Of a stretch of DNA of 64,000 nucleotides, positions 33,870 through 46,479 are shown piece after piece. Each line of letters opens with the position of its first letter. Position 1 is the stretch's first letter. The notes beneath the pieces were generated by a model. It was not told where the DNA came from. It did no database searches and saw nothing but the letters and a program-made list of their open reading frames with translations. The translations under genes were made by a program, and so were the position numbers. The stretch is from Rhytidiadelphus loreus (Eukaryota > Streptophyta > Bryopsida > Hypnales > Hylocomiaceae): positions 35,280,935 through 35,344,934 of the forward strand of contig OX344764.1 of NCBI GenBank assembly GCA_947034895.1, given 5' to 3'.

Positions 33870-36800
33870 CTAGGACAATCTGTAAATATCAGTTGGCAAA
33901 ACCATAGTCCGTGTTTCTGGGCTCTTGGGAACTACCGAAGAGCTTAGCCACTCAAAAAGTGCACGCCCTCGATAAAGAAACTGCAAAACATACATACAGT
34001 ATATTAACATACTACATACTACAACGGTGATTCAAAGAGGTGATAGATATCATGAGGCCTCTCAGAAAAAACAAAACTCACAAATATTAATAAATTGTGC
34101 TCAGCAACCTTGGAGCACTGATCAGGAAAGAGAACTCAACGCACATGGAAACATTCAACGAACACTGCTATTTCGTCCTATTATAAAATCCAGTGCTAAC
34201 TCCATGTCAGCTTACGTCTAAACAAAGGGCCACCACAATGACGGCAGCAATAACAACAGTACAAAGGCATACGATACGACAATAAGATCATGGAGTATAT
34301 ACTAACCTGCTTAAAGTGGACCTAGAAAAAATTTACATAAAAAGTTGACCAAAAAGAAAATCCACGAATTCACTCACAGCGTGTTGCTTGCCGAGTATTG
34401 CACTTCTCTGTATAACTGCGACAACATCAGGTCCAATCGTTCCATCCTACAGAAGCAAACAGTGTTGTTATTACACAAAAATTCTGGTAAACTACTCCAA
34501 AAGATGCTGAAAAGAAAAGGCATGAGCGTTTGAGAAAAGAATTGAGGAAGATGAGAAAGAACACATACAGGACCCAGGAGAGGCTCCAAAGTAATGCAAC
34601 AAATAGGAGCAGAATGTTGAGGCGCCTGTGAGAACGCGTCTAAAACTCCCATCCCGAACAATGGGACCTCCGCGCCTCCCATCAAGGCTGTCAGAACAGC
34701 TTTCCGCACCTAAAATCAAAAAGAGAGAAATTATGCTCACTGCCATTTGTGCCCATCGGCACTTCCTTGCTTGACAAGTTGAAATTCAAGCAATGAAATG
34801 CAATTAGTAATATTACTGTATACACTACCGTAAATCCATTATCCGAGAAATCAAGAAGAAAGTCTAGAATAGACACTAAGAAACCCAGAATCTTGTGAAT
34901 CACCAAAGAAAACTATATTCGAATTTAAACCAATTCTTGAGCATTATTGCCTCATCAATCGAAGAGACCGAAATATCAACAGAAAGAACAAGTGGGTACA
35001 ATAAGCATGACAACAGAAGAGGCAAGTATCTCTTGTTGCAATTGCTGAAGCTCTACAAAAAACGCAAGAAAGTCCTAGAGGTTACAATTACCGGTGATGG
35101 CATTGCTGCAACATAGACTTGCTCAAGGCAATAATGCTGGTACAGACACTGGGCCACCTTAGCCTTCTCCTGAGATATCTGCAAGTCCATATGACACAAT
35201 AAGCACACAATATCCACAAAACAAGCTGCCTACGTACCTGTGGTGACTGACTGGAACTATGAGGTCTGCCAAGCATTACAGATAATTTAGGGAATAATCA
35301 AATCAGAGGTGGGTTGCAAAGGGCACATACTTGCAATGTAATAGAAGCTGCAGCTTCAAAATCCGCATTTGTGTTCAAATCTGCTTCAATTGTTGGGTTG
35401 TTGCATACAAGCCCAGCGATGATTTCCACCTGCATGAACAAGGAAGCAAACGATATCAGAAACGACCAGAAAAAACTTGAGTTTGAGTATCCACCTAAAC
35501 AGCATATGACCATAAAAAGCTACCCTTGGTGTTAAAGGTACCAAAAGAGCTAAAAAGCGTAGCATAATACAGCAACTATAAGCTGAAGCTCTCATGGAGG
35601 ATGGCGTCAATCCTTTTCATCTGAACAATTTGTTGAGATAGACCAATGCAAATTGATTTCAGCCTGACATTGCTGCATAAATGATTCGGACACATCCTAA
35701 CTAGCACTTTGTCATATAATCCCTCCAGTGAGATCCCACCTCAAGGAAAATCAAAAGACAAGACTTCTGCACAAGACTTACCAGATATCCGAATAAAAGA
35801 GCAGTATCTTGATTTGGACAAGCCAAAGCAACTAGTCCCCTGTAATTCCATGCAGAGAACCAAATCAGAACTCTTTTCAAGCGCTCAGATGAGAGGCTGC
35901 CAACCACATTTATACAATAAAAGGGTAAAGATTGGTTTATATTAATGCCAGCAATTTCTTACCTCATGACTTGGGGATCCAAAGCACGCTGCCACAGTAG
36001 CTGATCCATAGATCTGGTTAACAAAGGCTGCACAAAAAGTAACTCATATCAAATGAAGTTGATGTCTCTGATTTCTTCCTCTAAACTCCCAACTTGCCAT
36101 ATTTATGGATGACTTGTCATCCAAAATTAGCTGAAAAGAATCTGCTCAAGATATTCTAATTGCAAGGTACTGTACACAATGCAAATCTTCAATCTAGTTA
36201 ATTCAATAATATAAATGAATAAGTGTCCCGTATCTGCTTGTGAAACATTTCAAAGGTTCTGAGTAAATGGTTAGAAACTGAGGCCAACAAAATACCTTAA
36301 GGCGATCCCGCTGACGGCAATTCAAACGTGGATTTATCAAGACCTGCACAACCAACATAAGCACAATATAAGACGCCAAAATACTCTCATAGTCAATAGC
36401 GAGGAATTACCAGACAAAGCACTATACAACATGCATCCTCGTGACAAACATTATCTACACACATTGAGAACTTTGAATTGCATGAAAATAAAGATTGAAG
36501 ATTAACATTGGAAACACTCACCATGAGGTTCAGAAACCTGTCCACAAAAGCAACCAACCCCATACAGAAAAAAATTAAAACCCGTAAAGTGTATTCACGT
36601 ACTCTTAACTCTTACCACAAAATGTGTAAGCTCCTAAGCAGTATATTCCGAAATTTCACAACAGACCTTGTCTACAACTTATTCATAGAAGAAATCCAAG
36701 AGCACACTGGACATATGCAATGCAATAATGCAGGATGAGGCGCACTGATGAATCAAATGTGAACTCACTTTTGAACGGCAAAATCTACGCTCCATTGTCG

Positions 36801-38205
36801 AGCAATTTTGTATAATACATCATAAATATCTTCCACCTGCATCGATTTCATTGTGCCACCATGTATGTTACTTGAGTCTGTACTTCAATTAAGTGTCGGA
36901 TCCTGAGATATAATGGTAAACATGCAGGATCACTATGGCCTTCTATCAACCCTGACAAACTTTACTTATCAACAATCAAAAAATGGAAAATGAAGGAGTT
37001 ACTCTCCTCGTCGCATGATCTCAAATAAGAAGACTGCAGAGAAAGTAGGCAGAAATAATTTACCCTCTTCGATAAAGTGGAATAAACGTATTCTCCCAAA
37101 CAAAATATCCGGACTGCAAAAAACATGAGGAACACTTTGTTAAGATACCAATTCCCATATCTACTGATTAATTATACATAGGTCTAAAAAGGTGATATCA
37201 ATCAATTTCCTCGACCAAAGATAAGACATTTAAATATCGCACACAATCATTCCAGAAAAATCCATACTTCCCGGTCAAGCAAGTGCTTGTCAGACTGCTA
37301 GACAGATAAAAATACATTCTAAAGCTCTATACTCAATCATTCACACGGACACGCCCAACAACATCCTCAGAGAACTCTAGGAGCTCCTGAAACACGATCT
37401 AAACCACATTTTACGCTAACGAAATCGCGAGACGCGATTCTCCAAAATAAATCGACCAAACTTTATATTTCATTCCCAAAAGAAATATCTCATGCATCTA
37501 ACATTTCTCTCTGTTGCAGCACAGGAAGGACAAAAGACAGCAGGAGAACTCATGGCATGAAGAGAAATGTTGAAGAAATTTCAGGAACGGGCTGTTAAAA
37601 CAATCCATAAGCAAGGACATCAAGAATATTAAATCGACTGCAAATCGACTGCAAATCGACGTGAGGGAAAGAAACAGAGAAGATACTCACACTCAGGTGA
37701 TACGATGCGAGAGCTCTCAACCTCCATATTCGAACCTGTCAAGAGTCCTCGTACTCTTTCTCTTCCCTTCTCAAATTCAATCAACCACCTAAACAACTGC
37801 GAATAGATCTGGGTCTCATAACGACCAAGATTGCAAACAATCCGTCTCAATACTGCAAGTATTAAAATTTGCACAAGAGGTTTCCGAAAAGAAAGTCACA
37901 AGCGGCTGAAAACGAAGGCTGCCTCCGTCGAACACTATCATCTTCCAGTGCCAAGGATATAGAAAGACCCGAACTTCCGGACGCCAAACTCGCCTTCTGT
38001 AATGAAACTCCCACGACGAAATATTCCTCGCGCCTCAACATAAAAGCGTGAAACACCCTTTCACAATCCACCTTGCCGATTCCACTCACTGTTGTATATT
38101 CCAGAAACGTCACAGCTACATAATCGGACAAAACTCACGGTACCTTCGATATCCCTAACAATGAGATTCGAAAAATTACGCAAACATTCCTTCAGTGAGC
38201 TACCT
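33870..38205 (-). CDS. Conserved-looking multi-exon gene, product not recognised (helical-repeat type protein)
   Basis: Exons read on the minus strand: about 38200-38139 (5' end uncertain), 37996-37936, 37852-37691, 37113-37064, 36836-36769, 36537-36522 (16 nt), 36343-36296, 36027-35963, 35839-35778, 35582-35524, 35429-35331, 35178-35092, 34891-34829, 34709-34569, 34446-34378 and 33980-33870 with TAG. From 37996 on the exons sum to 1161 bases, exactly 387 codons with stop, all with GT-AG introns. The protein is leucine-rich and mostly helical, without transmembrane or catalytic motifs that I know. Legible stretches include CLGEYVYSTLSKRVEDIYD, NPRLNCRQRDRLKPLL, QEKAKVAQCLYQHYCLEQVY and RKAVLTALMGGAEVPLFGMG. 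Armadillo/HEAT-like folding is an inference from composition only. The N-terminal exon(s) upstream of 38139 are unresolved. The 35778 donor is a weaker choice made to keep phase. Confidence 0.75.
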
Positions 38206-38960
38206 TAACCCCCGCGCAATCCATTATGCATTCCACTACGACCATTCGCACCGCCAATTCTCATCCCCAGTACATTGATGCAATGCCAAAGCTACCAAAA
38301 CCTCTCTCCCGCCGAATCTTTCCCTCCCTTTCTCTCTCTCTCCCACTCCAAATTCCAAATTCCAAATTCGCCAAACTCCTGCCAAAAAGCACCAATTCTC
38401 CAACCTTCCAATTCACTCCACCGTCCTATCAAACCCTAACGAAAAACAGAAAACACAAACTTCAATCCCCGTCGCATCCATCAATCCTGCCTCCACACCA
38501 ATCGGCGAGATGCATAATCAAGAACCATCCCCGTGCAAATCAAACGATCCTTCCCACACTTCCTCACACTTCCTCACAACCGCCTGATACTGTACTCTCC
38601 TCCCGCACGCGTCCCTCTCATCTCATCTCATCTCATCCTTTAACAAGAAACACGGTCACGAACTTTTCTCGCCGCACGGATCACCAAAACCTCCCCAAAA
38701 ACTGGCCAAGATTTTTGTATACAATCGGAATTCCTTGGACAATTGAGAGATTCGTGGAAGCGTGCGGCAACGGCCTCGGTAGTATGAGTACAGAAGAGTG
38801 CGAGCAATCGGGCGTGGATGAGGCCTGGTGACGAGGAAGGCAAGCAAAAGAGCAAAGCAAGTCACGGAAACTGCTTTTTGTTTCCGAAACACGCCCCGAG
38901 TGCGGAGTGACGACTGATGAGTCATTACCCGGTAGATCCAACTGGACTTATTTCGCAGCG
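38206..38960 (-). promoter_or_regulatory. GC-richer 5' region with (ATCTC)n and CT-rich tracts
   Basis: The segment upstream of the multi-exon gene is richer in GC than the surroundings. It contains CTCTCTCTCCC tracts, TCTCATCTCATCTCATCTC near 38618 and a triple CCAAATT motif near 38350. GA/CT tracts are common in plant 5' leaders and promoters. Missing first exon(s) of the gene probably lie here. A plus-strand frame of about 200 codons at 38226 is Pro/Ser/Thr-rich and best read as antisense to this leader. Confidence 0.45.
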
Positions 38961-39050
38961 GACTGGCCAGTGGGGTAGGGCCACGTGCTTTTTGACGGTA
39001 GTAAAACTTCATTTGGGGGGAATCGAGGTCAACACAAGTTATGTGATTTT

Positions 39051-39080
39051 TTTATTTATTATTATTATTATTATTATTAA
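39051..39080. repeat. (ATT)n microsatellite
   Basis: An uninterrupted run of ATT units is followed by T-rich sequence and a short G-run. The flanking 39.1-41.5 kb is AT-rich with no supported gene. Confidence 0.85.
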
Positions 39081-39124
39081 ATTTTTCTTTTTTGGGTTCT
39101 TTTTTGGGGGGTGGGGCCAAAGGG

Positions 39125-41540
39125 GTTGCTAAGAGTGGCCCCAATGAGTCAAGTTGAGACCAAGGTAGGAAGTCCATTGTAGATTGTTTGATCACTATTT
39201 ATTAGGTGGAAACAACACCTAAACCTAAAATTGTCAAAATAAGGAATTCAGCATAGTTGCGAATTGTTTTTAGTAGGGGGAATATATTTTTTTTCTATTA
39301 GCAAATAGAAATCATGAATTTTTTTTTCAAAGTAGAAAATGTGTAGACTATTGAAATCCACCTTAGAGTTGTGTATAGCAAACCTCACTCAACGCCACTT
39401 ATTACTGGTAAAAAGTAAAAAAGGGGCATGTTGGAGCCCTTAAACTATGACAAAATTGATTACAATTTGTCCCTACATAATTATAAGTAGTCTGTGCTGG
39501 TAGTCTGTGTTGATTTAGTTACCATAATGACATTGATGGTGGCAACCACTTGTATAGTTGTCCCACTAATATGGTCTTAATTTGCTCAATAATCACTCTA
39601 GCATATTCCTATTGTGCCCCATGCATGGCCTCTCATTATATTCCAAGCATCAAATGATGATTTCATTACCATTCTATTGTTAAATTAAAGTACTTTTAAA
39701 AGTGTACCAAAAGGTACATAGACGATTTTAGGTGTTTCCACCATTGGATTCAGAAAATAATTTGCAAAAGAATGACAAATCAAGGATTGCAATAAAAACT
39801 ATTGACATTAGAATGCAATAGAAGTTAATTAGATCCAAAAATAGAGCTCCGAATTGGGTTGGAATCTATATTAGACTACTTACCTTAGATATGATGTGAG
39901 ACTTTGGGCTTAGAGTTTACATGCAATTTGATTGTTCAAAGTACAAGATGAAGTTGTTTTTCAATAAATTATTTTGAGGAGCAAAGCATTAAGGAAAATT
40001 CTCCAAAAAAACAATCTTCCTTAGACATACAAGTAAAAGAGATTTTTTATAATCCTAATATAAGAGTTTTTTGTGGTTTGAGCCAAAAAATCCATATGAT
40101 TGACCTTGGATTTCCAAATATAAACTTGTCCCCTATTTTGTAGTTGTTTAATTTTCCTAATTTAACTTGACAATTGGAGTCTCTAATTCCTAATATGAAC
40201 TCAAAATTTCCATCCGTGGTAAAGAATAAAGTTCAACATTTTTACCAAGGCTATACAACAATAATGTGTAGAGCAAAAATCTCACTCCAAGAGGAGCTAA
40301 AGTCTACAAACATTATTGGTTAAGGTTTTTTAAAACTTCTTTTTGTTAAACTTCAAAGACTATAATCTTTCAATCAATGGGGCCAAAAAATTTGAAATTC
40401 TTTCCACATATTCTCATAGTAGTCTAATACGATTTTGTAGGTTGAATTTTTTTAAATACACTTTTCTCTCAATGCCCTAGAAAGTGATAACTTTTGTCCA
40501 ATATGTACCTCAATTCTTTAGGGATTACAATAAGTTTTGAACAAGTCAATGTACAAGGATTTAAATAACTTCCACAATGCAACATCACCATTATCACTTG
40601 TCAAAAACTATAATATGGTTGTAAAATATAAATATAATGTCATGGTGAAATATCAAGCATTAGATTCCAAACATTACAAATTCCATGCAACAATGGTTAC
40701 CATTGGAATATATGGGCCATGGAGGATGGTAAATGAGACCTTCTACTTGTAGTTCCATGAAACACTTGGAGTGTTGTTAAATTTAGTCTTATATACACTT
40801 CATTCAATTATTAATATTATTAAGCATATAGAAGTCAATTTCTCAAAAGAATAATGCAAATGGGTCCTAAATGATGTATTCAACATGCTTATGTATAGGT
40901 TACATAATATGGCATTAAAAATACATTCCAAAAAATTATAATATATTTTGAGCACTAGTAGGATTTAGATTGAATTTAGAAATCAATGGATGACTCTAAG
41001 ATCGAATTATTCCCATCTTATAATTGCACATTGCCTCAATTTTTCTATAATAATTGTGCAATAACTAACATACTACAATTTTGGTGTTGAACTTGGATAC
41101 TTCATTCATACGTGCATATAATATGATTCTTTGAAAGCAATTATTATGAATGGCTCACTTAATTTTGGCAACCAAGTATACATACGAGGTTTAATTCTTA
41201 TAACTCCTACCACCACATTATTTAGCAGATGGCACCAGATGGCATGCATGACATTCTTGAAGTATTAGGGATGGTGTCTTGCAATAGTGGTACTACCCAA
41301 TGTTGAGGGATAATCATCAATTAGTTCATTGTTAATTGGTCCCTTTGGAAAAATAACCGATTGGAGTGTAAAAATGAAAGATCCAAAAATAAACAAAAAT
41401 AAAAGGTGTCTACATGCAGCCATTGCTCTCATGAAATTTTCAGATTTTAGCCGCTTGCCATTTCAAATCCAAGGTTAATACCTAGAATGTTGAAGGTGGA
41501 TATGTTCTTAGATAAGGCCGGCAAGTATTGCCTTAGGATT
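39125..41540. other. Intergenic AT-rich, no supported feature
   Basis: Only short, composition-driven reading frames are present. No RNA gene, terminal repeat or domain was found. Confidence 0.4.
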
Positions 41541-41544
41541 GGCC

Positions 41545-41978
41545 ATTGAAGGGCTTGGAGTGCTTGGCAAGGCAAGGGCGGGTATCACTTCAACCTACTC
41601 CATCATGTGTGTCTACCTAATGTAATGAAATTTAGAGTTTAGTTTCAAAACTAGCATGTCTTTGAAACAAAGGATGATTGTAGCCTTTGCAAATTTGAAG
41701 TTGAAGGAAAGTGGCATGTGAGAATTTGAAACGAGAGAAAACAAATCGAGGAGATTTTCATAAAGAGGAGATGCAATTAATGCCCTTTGGAAGAAAAAAA
41801 ATTGCCTTCTACAAAGAAGAGTCCATTGAGGGGCTTGGAGTGCTTGACAAGGCGGGGGGGTATCACTTCAGCTTGTTCCATTGTGTGTAATCTACCTAAT
41901 GTAATGAAATTTAGAGTTTAGTTTCAAAACTAGCATGTCTTTGAATCGGATGATGACTGTAGCCTTTGCAAATTTGAG
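41545..41978 (+). repeat. Direct duplication of about 150 bp, two copies about 278 bp apart
   Basis: Copy one runs about 41545-41700 and copy two about 41823-41978. Both contain GGGCTTGGAGTGCTTG, ACCTAATGTAATGAAATTTAG, GTTTCAAAACTAGCATGTC and TGTAGCCTTTGCAAATTTGA. The intervening purine-rich stretch is unique. Origin unknown. Confidence 0.8.
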
Positions 41979-42199
41979 TGGTACTACAGGTACTAAAACC
42001 TCTCTTAGTGCACGGTGCCAGGACTATGCTGACTAATAAGAGAGGTTTCAATGCATTTAGAGAGGCCACCTACTCTCTGCAAACTTTCCATCTTGAATCA
42101 TGCCCAGACCCACCTATTGTTAACAAATTCTCTTACTTTACTGCATATTATGCACAAACAGAGGATGCACTAAGAGAAGTTCTACTTGCAGATAATTGA
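41978..42199 (+). pseudogene. Possible ankyrin-repeat gene fragment
   Basis: The frame reads VLKPLLVHGARTMLTNKRGFNAFREATYS and then ends with TAA near 42199. LLVHGARTMLTNKRGFNAF resembles the second helix and beta-hairpin tip of an ankyrin repeat (LL..GA....N..G.TAL). Only about one repeat is visible, and no adjoining exons with clear splice sites were found. It begins exactly where the second copy of the 150-bp duplication ends. It could be a captured gene piece or a chance match. Confidence 0.3.
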
Positions 42200-42207
42200 A
42201 ACTACTG

Positions 42208-42246
42208 TATGTATGTATGTATGTATATATATATATATATATATAT
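42208..42246. repeat. (TATG)n(TA)n microsatellite
   Basis: TGTATGTATGTATGTATATATATATATATAT, a compound simple repeat. The following 42.25-43.0 kb has higher GC in places but no convincing gene. Confidence 0.85.
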
Positions 42247-43024
42247 TCCATCTAGTACATCTTCGCAATAGTACATCTTCGCAAGCTTCAAGATGGGGCT
42301 GTTTTCAGTCAATTGTTTTTGGATTTGAAATCTTCGATGCAAGAGAGATGAATGTTCCGTATGTTCCGTATGCAAATGAGCCTTGAAGCGGCGGTTGTTT
42401 TCTTCTTCCTGTTGGCGGAAGACATTCTACGAAATCTTCATGTCAAACACGCCACAGACGGACTACAGTACCGTAGCCTAGGTTGCAAGCTAACTACAGT
42501 AATGATCGACCATGCTTTTCACATGAGCTTCATCAGGAGTGGAGTCTGCTGCTACAAGCAAACACTCCCAGTCTCCAATCGCCATGCAAAGTGTGTGGAT
42601 GCCGAAAGTTGGGACTTCCGCGCTGCCACTGGCGAGACAGTGCAAAAACAACAGTGGCCGGTTCTTCCAAGTCAAAAAAACTACACTAGTTTATGCCGGA
42701 ACTCTAACTTTCTCAATTCTTAATATAAAAAAAGTACTGACTTTTAGAAACAGTTGATGCAGCCAGTTGGAACGTGAAACATTTAACATTGTTTAACTCT
42801 TAAAAGGACGAGCCGGTCACCGTGGAAATCATTTGTTTTAGATACCGTGTGAATTCTTGGCTTCAAAAAAAAAATGCAAAAGCACTCCTTAGAAGGCAAA
42901 ATACTGTAGAAGGCCTTCCCGCTTTTCACACAAAATTTGGAGGATGAATAGTTGTACCTCTGTCCTATATGGAGAGATTCTTTTGTCATGCATCAACAAG
43001 AAACTGTCCTCAACGTCGTTTATG

Positions 43025-43900
43025 GATTACGTTACCAATGAGGCAAGTTTCCCTTTTGCATCGTTGAAAACAGGACCCCTACATAAAGATTGTACAACGA
43101 ACAAACTATTGTCCTATTGATGGCTCCTCAACCAACGCCAATCCTTGAAGTAGCTGGTAAGTCCTTCCCTCCCTCCCCGAGGATCTAGCAAAGCAGGATA
43201 CCTTCACAGCATGTGGGGGGATCCCTAAAGTGGACAAAATTGTCTTGTTGATGACTCCTTGGCCAACTCCAATCCTTGAAGTAATTGATAAGTCCCTCTT
43301 AGGGATCTAGTAAAGCATAATACCTTCCTAGCATGGGGAAGACCATTGCCTAGTTATGCAATGTTATGAAGTACATTGATCCGTCCTAGTAGTGCATGAG
43401 AAACTAATTTTGCCAATGTCACATCAGTCATTGTAGCATTGTTTAACCAAAAAAGCAAGGGAGGGTCTCTTTTTGCATCCTTGAAAACATGATCCCTACG
43501 ATGAACAAAATTGTAGGGCTCCTTAGCCAACTCCAATCCTTGAAGTAATTGATATGTCCTTCCCATGTATCTGGAAAAGTATAATACCTTCTCAACATGG
43601 GAAAGACCACGGTTTGGTTATGCAATGTCATAGAGTACATTGATTTGTCCTAAAAGTGCACGTGAAACTTATTTTACCAATGTCACATCAATCTTAGTAA
43701 CATTGTTTTATCAATGAGGGAGGAAGGGCTCTCTTTTGCATCTTCGAAAAGGGGACAAACCCCTTGACAATGAACAAAATTGTCTTATTGATGACTCTTC
43801 AACTAATGCCAATCAAGATGCCAATCCACAAAGTAATTGACAAGTTCCTCCTAGGCATCTAGCAAAATATAATACCTTTTCAAGATGGGGAGGACCATGG
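43025..43900 (+). repeat. Degenerate tandem repeat, unit about 250-300 bp, with an outlier at 46015-46140
   Basis: The unit includes GATGACTCCT(C/T)AACCAA, CCAATCCTTGAAGTAATTGA, AAGTCCTTCCCA, ATCTAG(C/T)AAAG(C/T)ATAATACC and CATGGGGAAGACCATTGCC. Parts recur near 43130, 43250, 43520, 43800 and again near 46070. Some repeats are truncated. The 46 kb outlier shows that the array was split or copied, with the 44.2 and 45.0 kb repeats lying between. Confidence 0.7.
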
Positions 43901-44173
43901 GTGGTTATACAATTAGATATGCATTTTCAATTAATGCTATTTAAAACGTTATTGGATTGTACCAATTTCTCAAAAATGAAATTTTGCGGTGCCACTTATT
44001 TTCTACGTCATTCTAATCCCTCCCTCACTAATAGGACAGATTAGTATAGCCATGCCAGAAGAAGTAAATGAAGCATAAATTAAGTATAAAGTATAGGATG
44101 TATTAGATTTACATGGGAATCAATATGAAAAATAGCAAAGTCTATATGGGGATGATTGCAAGAAAAAACGAAC

Positions 44174-44870
44174 GATTTTGGTAGCGTTCTACCAAAATTG
44201 TGATTTTTTGCACTCAGTACCTTGAGTAATACTGTACTATGAAATGGAGCAATCTCAGCCGTTGATTTGAAAAATCAACGGCCAATAGTACTTTTGAGTT
44301 TTTAATAATACTGAAACAATACTACTTAAAAAAATGACAATTTGTCACAAAAAGTAGATAAAATTAAGTATAAATTAATAAAAATTAGAAAATCATGAAT
44401 AAAAAAACTAAAGATTGACCATTTGTAAAGACTTGATAGTGATTACATTTCACCAAAAACTAGAAGTTGAAACCATCATGAATGTTTGAAGCGCTATGCA
44501 TAAGGGACCCCTATTTGCATGCATGTTGAGGACAAAGAATTGTGTTTTTTTGAATGCCCTTTGGTGGGCACATGCTCATCTAGTGTGGGAATAGCCTACA
44601 AAAAATTCAAGTGAACGTCATAATTTTTGGATGCTCCACAGTACTAAAAAACCCTAAACCGCAAAGTGTGACAAATTAGCTAAATTGACATTTAATTATA
44701 AAATTATTTTTCAAAATTTATGAAAAATAATGAATCTCATGATTTCTTAGTTAGCCATCTTCAATAAAAAATTCAAGTCCATTATCTTCATTTTCCAAAA
44801 GTTATGATTGATGGCAACTCAGTCACTTCAATTGTGACGCCAAATAGGATCGGTCTTTCTTGCAATCACC
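44174..44870 (+). repeat. Dispersed repeat, better-preserved copy of 10975-11686
   Basis: See the 10975 entry. This copy retains two hairpins near its left end: TTTTGGTAG CGTT CTACCAAAA at about 44177-44198, and CCGTTGATTT with AAATCAACGG at about 44260-44281. It ends at CAATCACC (44870), the same breakpoint as the other copy. Confidence 0.75.
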
Positions 44871-44965
44871 CATGGATTGGGTTGAATATATATTCAAGTG
44901 TAAATGAGGTTCAATGTATGCAATGGTCCAAAGATTTAGGTCTAATAAGTAAAAGATTCCCTTAA

Positions 44966-45912
44966 CCCCTAGACGTTAGAGACTATGTTTTCACCCAAAC
45001 TGCTCCCAAACTGCCCTTGTGTTTATAAGCACCAAATTTTAGATGAAAAACATTTTTGGACACATGTAACCATAGGATCTTGTAGTAAAATAGTTTGAAA
45101 AGATGTGGAAAAGAATTCAGAATTTTCCACCGTGTAGATTTGCAAGATATTAACGTTTGAAGTGACAAAAATCCTTTTTTTGGCCCTGTGAAATTATAGG
45201 CAGCTACACTTCACAATGTTATATTTGTATGAAAAAATGTCCAAAATGGTGGTTACTCTTTGGATTCATTCTTCAAGTCAAGTTGGCTACATGTTTGAAA
45301 TTTTTTAGATCATTTGGAATTGTACAACATATAGGAAAATAAATAGTAAGTAGAAAGAAGTAGAGAATGATTAAAAATACTAAATTGTTAACAATTTATT
45401 TATAGAATTGAAAAATGCCAATCCCAATGGTTTTAATATTTTAATAAAAAATATACACCCAATGTTTTTATTTTTTTTCCAAAAATGTTTAAAATTGAGT
45501 TAAATAAAGGACTTCAAAAGTTATTTTAGAATAAAGATTCTGTAACTAACCACAAACTAATTCAAACTAAAATTCCTAATAACTTTCATCTCATTAATCA
45601 AAATGGAATGATTCAAAGCTTACCACATATATAAAAATCTAGAGAACAAATTTCAAATTTTTATTTTAAAAAAAAGTGATTTTCAAAGAAGTTTTCTTTT
45701 GCCTGGATTGCCTGCCGAACACTAAAAATTACATATCATGCAATAACTTTTGAACCATGTAGTCAAAAGTTATGAAAATTGTTGGGTCTTAAAGCTACTC
45801 CTTTGGCACACATTGTGTGAAATTTTCAAAGGAGAAAAATAAAAATTCCATTTGTAGTGAGTTGCCCAAAATTGCTATGCTGCTAAAAAAACATTGTTTG
45901 GACATTTAGGAG
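44966..45912. mobile_element. TTAA-flanked element, 947 bp, divergent subfamily
   Basis: TTAA at 44962-44965 and 45913-45916. The termini CCCCTAGACGTTAG and CATTTAGGAG are imperfect inverted repeats related to CCCCTAAAGGAC. Interior motifs shared with the other copies include a TTCATTC/AATGGAATGATTCAAAGCTT block. No coding frame. Confidence 0.6.
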
Positions 45913-46138
45913 TTAAGAGTTCACTTTTCTTGAGTAGTGGTTTTTAATTCGTTAGATACTCTTTAGGGCAAAGGAGTTGTTTGTTGAAACTAGCTTTTAT
46001 AATATTTGTTTACCAATAAGTCCTTTTGCATCTTCAAAAAGGACCCCCCTACAATGAGCAAAATTTTCTTATATGACTCCTCAACCAACCCCAATCCTTG
46101 CATTCAGTGATAAGTCCTTCCCAAGGATAACACCTTCT

Positions 46139-46244
46139 AAGCATGGGGAAGACCATTACCTAGTCATATAATGTTAAATGTTTTGTTTGTTGAGCATGGG
46201 GAAGACCATTACCTAGTCATATAATGTTAAATGTTTTGTTTGTT
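46139..46244 (+). repeat. Perfect 53-bp tandem duplication
   Basis: The unit starting AGCATGGGGAAGACCATTAC and ending TGTTTGTTG occurs twice back to back. It extends one unit of the 43 kb repeat family. Identity of the two copies suggests a recent event. Confidence 0.9.
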
Positions 46245-46479
46245 GTACACATGGTACGAATTTTCCAAGTACTAAGGTAGACCAATCCAATTCCATTCAC
46301 TACCCAATTCTATCCCCTACTTTTGGCCCCAATTCTGTCCTCCCAAACATCCAAATCTGTTCATTTTTTTGACAAAATCAATGCATTAATACCTAAAAGG
46401 GATAATGTGTCAATCCTTTATTGACAAGTACTTAAGTGCCAATAGATACTTGGAAAGGCGGTCATGAATTGTTTATAGG

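Noticed and set aside
38226..38831. Plus-strand 201-codon Pro/Ser/Thr-rich frame as a gene
   Set aside because: It lies over a CT-rich tract antisense to the leader of the minus-strand gene, has no known motif, and its openness follows from low-complexity composition.
42352..42723. Plus-strand 123-codon frame
   Set aside because: Overlapped by equally long frames on both strands, with no motif and no splice evidence.
43025..43900. Coding tandem-repeat gene
   Set aside because: The repeats carry stops in all frames and vary in length without regard to three-base steps.
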